Source of the DNA: CAZCWX01 sp964502465
Lineage (GTDB): Bacteria; Desulfobacterota; Binatia; Bin18
Reading direction: 5' to 3'
Assembly (NCBI GenBank): GCA_964502465.1
Contig: CAZCWX010000366.1
Span: 1-6,976, forward strand
DNA: 6,976 nucleotides
Shown here: one piece after another, positions 3,730-6,976 of the stretch
Layout: each line of letters begins with the position of its first letter
Position numbering within the stretch: position 1 is the first letter of the stretch
Translations under genes and position numbers: made by a program
The notes under the pieces: model-generated
What the model was told of the DNA's origin: nothing
Database searches by the model: none
Seen by the model: the letters and a program-made list of their open reading frames with translations, nothing else

Positions 3730-5817
3730 ATGAAGGAACAGCATTGCCGTGTGGGCGTAGATATTGGCGGGACCTTTACTGATATTTTCCTGTTGGCTGA
3801 AGAAGGTGGAGAGGTGGCGATTGGCAAAGTGCTGACGACTCCACGTGACCCAGCCGTCGCCGTCATCCAGGGCTTGCGCGAGCTGTTGGCTGAACAAGGC
3901 ATCGCGCCTGCAGCAGTGACCCATCTCGTGCATGGGACGACTCTCATTACCAACGCGATTATCGAGCGCAAAGGAGCCAAGACCGGCCTGATGACCACAA
4001 AGGGATTTCGTGACGCTTTGGAGATTGGGCGTGAGCGACGGTACGATATCTACGACATTTCTTTGGAGAACCCTGAACCGTTGGTGCCCCGGTTCCTCCG
4101 GCGTGAGGTCAACGAGCGGCTAGACAATACGGGTCGTGTTGTCACCCCACTGGACCTCGACGAAGCTCTGGACGTCATTCGCAGCTTGGCAAAAGATGGG
4201 GTGGAGGCACTGGCAGTTTGTCTGTTGCACTCGTTCCGCAATCCGACCCATGAGCTGCTGATCAAACAGCTTGTTGCCGAACATTTTCCCTCCCTGATGT
4301 GTTCGCTCTCTTGTGAGGTGATGCCGGAAATTCGCGAGTATGAGCGGACCTCGACCACCGTTGCCAACGTCTATGTCAAGCCGCTCGCGCAGCGCTACCT
4401 GAACAAGTTGAACGCTGACTTACGTGCATTGGGTCTGCCACGCGACATGTTTATTATGCTGTCAAACGGTGGGATCACTAGTTGTGGTGTCGCTGGTGAG
4501 TACCCCATTCGTCTGATCGAATCTGGTCCTGCTGCCGGTGCCCTGGCGGCGAGCTTCTATAGTACCCAGAAACAGCTCGACCGGGTCATCTCTTTCGATA
4601 TGGGTGGGACCACCGCCAAGATTTGTGTGATTGACAAGAGCAAGCCGTTGTTGACGACCGACTTTGAAGCAGCGCGAGTGTATCGGTTCAAAAAGGGCAG
4701 CGGTTTACCGCTGAAGGTGCCGGTGATTGAGATGATCGAAATTGGTGCGGGTGGTGGCAGCATCGCGCGGGTGGATCAGCTTGGGCTGCTGAAAGTTGGT
4801 CCAGACAGCGCGGGTGCTGAACCAGGGCCGGTGTGTTACGATCGCGGTGGTGAAGAACCGACCGTCACCGATGCGGACCTCGTCCTGGGGTATCTCAGTC
4901 CAGATTATTTCCTCGGTGGCAAGATGCGCCTCAATGTGGCGAAAGCGACGCAGGCGATTGAGGAGAAAATCGCGCAACCACTCAAGGTTGACCTGTTGCG
5001 GGCCGCGTGGGGTATCCATCAAGTCGTCAACGAGAACATGGCGAATGCTGCGCGCATTCATCTCGTCGAGAAAGGACGCGATCCACGCGGCTATAGTCTG
5101 ATCGCCTTTGGCGGCGCAGGACCTGTGCATGCGTATCGTGTTGCCGAACGCCTGAAGCTCAAGACCCTGGTGTGCCCTGTGGCTGCCGGTGTGACCTCGG
5201 CGTTTGGTATGCTTACGGCACCGTTGGCCTTTGATTTCGTGCAGAGCTACGTGACTTCCCTCTCAGATCTCGACTGTGCAGTGCTAGAACGCATGTATAC
5301 AGACATGGAAGCGCGAGGGCGTGAACTCCTGCTCGCTGCTGGAGTCGCAGGCGCTATCACTTTCTCACGCTCGGCTGATATGCGGTATCTGCATCAGGGT
5401 TTTGAAATTCGCGTTCCTTTACCGTCTGGTACGCTCACAACAGCAGAGCTTCCCGCTCTCCGTCAAATGTTTGCCGAAGAGTATGAACGGTTATATAAAC
5501 GCCTCAATCCTGGTGTGGAAATCGAAGTGGTAAACTGGCGGTTAGTTGCTGCTGGTCCGCAACCACGTATCAATCTGCGTGCACCGAATACGTCTGGGCA
5601 TAGCGTAGAAGCTGCGCTCAAAGGAGAGCGCCCTGTCTACCTGCCTGAGCACGAAGGTTTTGTACCATGCGGTGTATACGATCATTACCTGTTGCCGGTC
5701 GGTGCGACCTTTTCCGGTCCGGCGATCGTCGAGGAACGGGAATGTACAGTCGTCATTGGCGCCGGTGCGCGAGCAAGCGTCGATGAAGAACAGAATATAG
5801 TGATCGAACTCCTCTGA
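3730..5817 (+). CDS. Hydantoinase/oxoprolinase A-subunit family protein (HyuA / acetophenone-carboxylase-like)
   Basis: A full-length 695-residue protein of the ATP-dependent hydantoinase A/5-oxoprolinase N-half family. Members split cyclic amides (hydantoin, oxoproline) or carboxylate ketones using ATP, normally with a B subunit. The N-domain (about 1-185) begins RVGVDIGGTFTDIFL (7-21), an ASKHA-type phosphate loop, and contains THLVHGTTLITNAIIERKGA (64-83). The central domain (about 195-490) has SNGGITS (245-251), RLIESGPAAGA (261-271), ISFDMGGTTAKICVID (287-302, second phosphate loop), EIGAGGGSIARVD (337-349), SAGAEPGPVCYDRGG (360-374) and AFGGAGPVHA (459-468). The remaining residues are the usual C-terminal domain. 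I chose ATG 3730 over GTG 3721 because 3721 lies inside the likely -10 box. No B subunit follows; the next gene is on the opposite strand. Substrate unknown. Confidence 0.92.
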   Translation: MKEQHCRVGVDIGGTFTDIFLLAEEGGEVAIGKVLTTPRDPAVAVIQGLRELLAEQGIAPAAVTHLVHGTTLITNAIIERKGAKTGLMTTKGFRDALEIGRERRYDIYDISLENPEPLVPRFLRREVNERLDNTGRVVTPLDLDEALDVIRSLAKDGVEALAVCLLHSFRNPTHELLIKQLVAEHFPSLMCSLSCEVMPEIREYERTSTTVANVYVKPLAQRYLNKLNADLRALGLPRDMFIMLSNGGITSCGVAGEYPIRLIESGPAAGALAASFYSTQKQLDRVISFDMGGTTAKICVIDKSKPLLTTDFEAARVYRFKKGSGLPLKVPVIEMIEIGAGGGSIARVDQLGLLKVGPDSAGAEPGPVCYDRGGEEPTVTDADLVLGYLSPDYFLGGKMRLNVAKATQAIEEKIAQPLKVDLLRAAWGIHQVVNENMANAARIHLVEKGRDPRGYSLIAFGGAGPVHAYRVAERLKLKTLVCPVAAGVTSAFGMLTAPLAFDFVQSYVTSLSDLDCAVLERMYTDMEARGRELLLAAGVAGAITFSRSADMRYLHQGFEIRVPLPSGTLTTAELPALRQMFAEEYERLYKRLNPGVEIEVVNWRLVAAGPQPRINLRAPNTSGHSVEAALKGERPVYLPEHEGFVPCGVYDHYLLPVGATFSGPAIVEERECTVVIGAGARASVDEEQNIVIELL

Positions 5818-5837
5818 GACCGCAGGCCGGAGAATTG

Positions 5838-5881
5838 CTGAGGGGCGACGCTCAGGACAGGCCCCTCTCGCAGGGCGAGAG
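5838..5881. repeat. Hairpin-forming GC-rich segment between convergent genes (possible terminator)
   Basis: GAGGGGC (5840-5846) pairs with GCCCCTC (5861-5867) around a 14-nt loop. The overlapping CTCTCG (5865-5870) pairs with CGAGAG (5876-5881) around a 5-nt loop, and CTGAG/CTCAG (5838-5842 and 5851-5855) is a third alternative. It starts 20 bp after the hyuA-like TGA. No U-tract follows, so factor-independent termination is uncertain. Confidence 0.4.
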
Positions 5882-5948
5882 AGACCCCATCCTCATAGCG
5901 TGAGACACCTTCCTCCAGTTGCGACTGGTCGTCTTCTGTGTCACCTCT

Positions 5949-5961
5949 TCTCGTTACGAGA
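5949..5961. repeat. Short perfect palindrome (TCTCGT-T-ACGAGA)
   Basis: A 13-bp inverted repeat with a single central base lies 14 bp from the TAA of the amidohydrolase gene, in the 158-bp spacer (5818-5975) between convergent 3' ends. It is too tight for a stable RNA hairpin loop. It could be a dimeric protein-binding site or chance. The rest of the spacer shows nothing else I recognise. Confidence 0.3.
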
Positions 5962-5975
5962 CCAGCAGGGGACTG

Positions 5976-6976
5976 TTATGCTCCCATATCATAGCTGCGC
6001 AGCACTTTGCCCGGCAGCGTTCCGGTACACTGCTGTCCCTCAAAGGTGATGACGCCATTCACAATCGTGAAGTGATAACCGTCGGCTTTCTGCACGCGGC
6101 GCCAGTCGTTATTCGGCAAATCATAAACCGTTTCCATCGGCAGCACCTGCAGTTTCTGCAGATCATAGATGACGATATCGGCCGGCATGCCTTCACGGAG
6201 CCAGCCACGGTCGCGGATGCCGATCGCCCACCCGAGCATCGTCGAGAGCCGCCAGTGGGCTTCTTCCAGCGACATCAACCGCTTGTCGCGCACCCAGTGG
6301 GCGAGGAAGTGGGTCGGGTACCGGCCCGTGGTGAGGAACTTGGTGTGCGCGCCGCCGTCGGAAGCACCGATGAGACACAGCGGATGCTTGATGATGATCG
6401 CCAGCGCTTCTTCATCAGAGTTGGCAAAGCTTGGCATGGAAAATTCGGTCTTCAGATCTTCCTCGACCGCCAAGTCGAGCATGGCGTCAACCGGGTGTTT
6501 CTGTTGTTCTTGCGCAAGCTCCGCGATGCTTTTGCCATGTAAATGTTTGTTCTTTTCTAGCTGCACCTTATCGATAAACGTCTCGTGCCAACGGAACATG
6601 GAGACTTGACCGGCCTCACCATCGTTGTCCTCTCGCCGACCGGTGAGCCGCGCCCGTTCCATGTCAGCTCGCAACCCCGGGCGTCGCGCCGGGTCAGCCA
6701 GTTTTGCTTTGCGTTCTTCAAGGGTGCCAATGGTTGCTTCATTCCAGGCTGGTAACTGATCAAACAACCCTACGGTCTCGAAGGTCAACTCAAACTCGAT
6801 CGGCAGGCAGATATCAACCGGCAGTACCACGGCTTCGCGATAGGCTTTCTCGTTCCAATCCAATTGCCGACGCCACTGGGTCGGATTGGTCGGATCATAG
6901 GCAATCGCGTTCCAGTTCACCGGCCGTCCACTGGTCTTGGCTAACTCCAACAGGAAGTCGAGCTTGAGCCCTTGCA
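5976..6976 (-). CDS. N-acyl-D-amino-acid deacylase-like amidohydrolase (C-terminal ~333 residues; N-terminus beyond window)
   Basis: The frame runs unbroken from the right edge (first visible codons read QGLKLDFLLELAKTSGRPVN) to the TAA at 5976-5978, so the gene is cut by the window and its start is not visible. The C-terminal two thirds match the amidohydrolase-3 / D-aminoacylase family, metal-dependent TIM-barrel hydrolases that remove acyl groups from N-acyl-D-amino acids or cleave related amides. Recognisable parts are SGRPVNWNAIAYDP near the visible start; MFRWHETFIDK; GKSIAELAQEQQKHPVDAML; ASDGGAHTKF, whose Asp is the expected late barrel metal/catalytic residue; and the tail RDRGWLREGMPADIVIYDL, the second beta-sandwich segment typical of amidohydrolases. 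The N-terminal HxH metal site should lie outside the window. It converges on the hyuA-like gene. The family is certain; substrate specificity is open. Confidence 0.9.
   Translation of the reverse strand, partial: QGLKLDFLLELAKTSGRPVNWNAIAYDPTNPTQWRRQLDWNEKAYREAVVLPVDICLPIEFELTFETVGLFDQLPAWNEATIGTLEERKAKLADPARRPGLRADMERARLTGRREDNDGEAGQVSMFRWHETFIDKVQLEKNKHLHGKSIAELAQEQQKHPVDAMLDLAVEEDLKTEFSMPSFANSDEEALAIIIKHPLCLIGASDGGAHTKFLTTGRYPTHFLAHWVRDKRLMSLEEAHWRLSTMLGWAIGIRDRGWLREGMPADIVIYDLQKLQVLPMETVYDLPNNDWRRVQKADGYHFTIVNGVITFEGQQCTGTLPGKVLRSYDMGA

Noticed and set aside
4705..5130. Minus-strand frame (141 codons) inside the hyuA-like gene
   Set aside because: Antisense to conserved glycine-rich motifs of the hydantoinase A family; no domain or start signal.
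5919..6609. Plus-strand frames (207 and 146 codons) opposite the amidohydrolase
   Set aside because: The minus strand encodes a clear amidohydrolase through the same bases; these are shadows.
6948..6950. TTG as the start of the amidohydrolase
   Set aside because: The frame stays open to the window edge with family-like residues (GLKLDFLLELAK), so this is an internal Leu codon and the true start lies outside.
1..6976. CRISPR arrays, tRNA or rRNA genes, toxin-antitoxin pairs, phage or defence genes
   Set aside because: I looked for regularly spaced repeats, cloverleaf-like segments and small paired genes and saw none; the only repeats are the palindromic elements at 2008-2251 and the hairpins at 5838-5961.

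Overview
This window looks like chromosomal DNA from a moderately GC-rich (roughly mid-50s % by eye), metabolically versatile, probably uncultivated bacterium. The gene families are a PPOX-fold flavin/F420 protein, a LigA/LigB-type ring-cleavage dioxygenase, a luciferase-like (LLM) monooxygenase, a hydantoinase-A protein and an amidohydrolase-3 deacylase. Together with the dispersed TTCGACARGCTYAG-type repeats, this resembles soil or sponge-associated lineages that used to be lumped as 'Deltaproteobacteria' (Tectomicrobia- or Binatota-like). That placement is an inference from gene content. There is no rRNA, tRNA or marker gene here to confirm it.

Layout from left to right: the last 29 codons of a probable membrane protein (+, ends 92); convergent with it, a signal-peptide-bearing PPOX-fold protein (-, 113-685); a 207-bp divergent leader; a tight two-gene operon encoding the small and large subunits of a class III extradiol dioxygenase (+, 893-1168 and 1183-2004); a 250-bp repeat-rich spacer between convergent genes, holding a strong GC stem-loop and a MITE-like inverted-repeat element; a 448-residue LLM-family monooxygenase (-, 2255-3601); a divergent promoter region; a complete hydantoinase/oxoprolinase A-subunit-like gene (+, 3730-5817); a short hairpin-containing spacer; and the C-terminal ~333 residues of an N-acyl-D-amino-acid deacylase-like amidohydrolase (-, 5976 to beyond the right edge).

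Functionally the window reads as accessory catabolism. Ring opening of a catechol-like substrate (LigAB-type), flavin- or F420-linked oxygenation or reduction (LLM and PPOX), and hydrolysis of cyclic or acyclic amides (HyuA-like and amidohydrolase) could act on one N-containing aromatic or related xenobiotic. Only the dioxygenase pair is clearly co-transcribed. The other genes alternate strand and look like separate transcription units, so a shared pathway is a hypothesis.

I did not find a clearly new system. The observations most worth checking are a promoter that places the predicted transcription start on the ATG of the hyuA-like gene (leaderless mRNA), an apparently exported PPOX/F420-type protein, the MITE-like element touching the LLM gene's stop codon, and a hydantoinase A subunit with no B subunit beside it.
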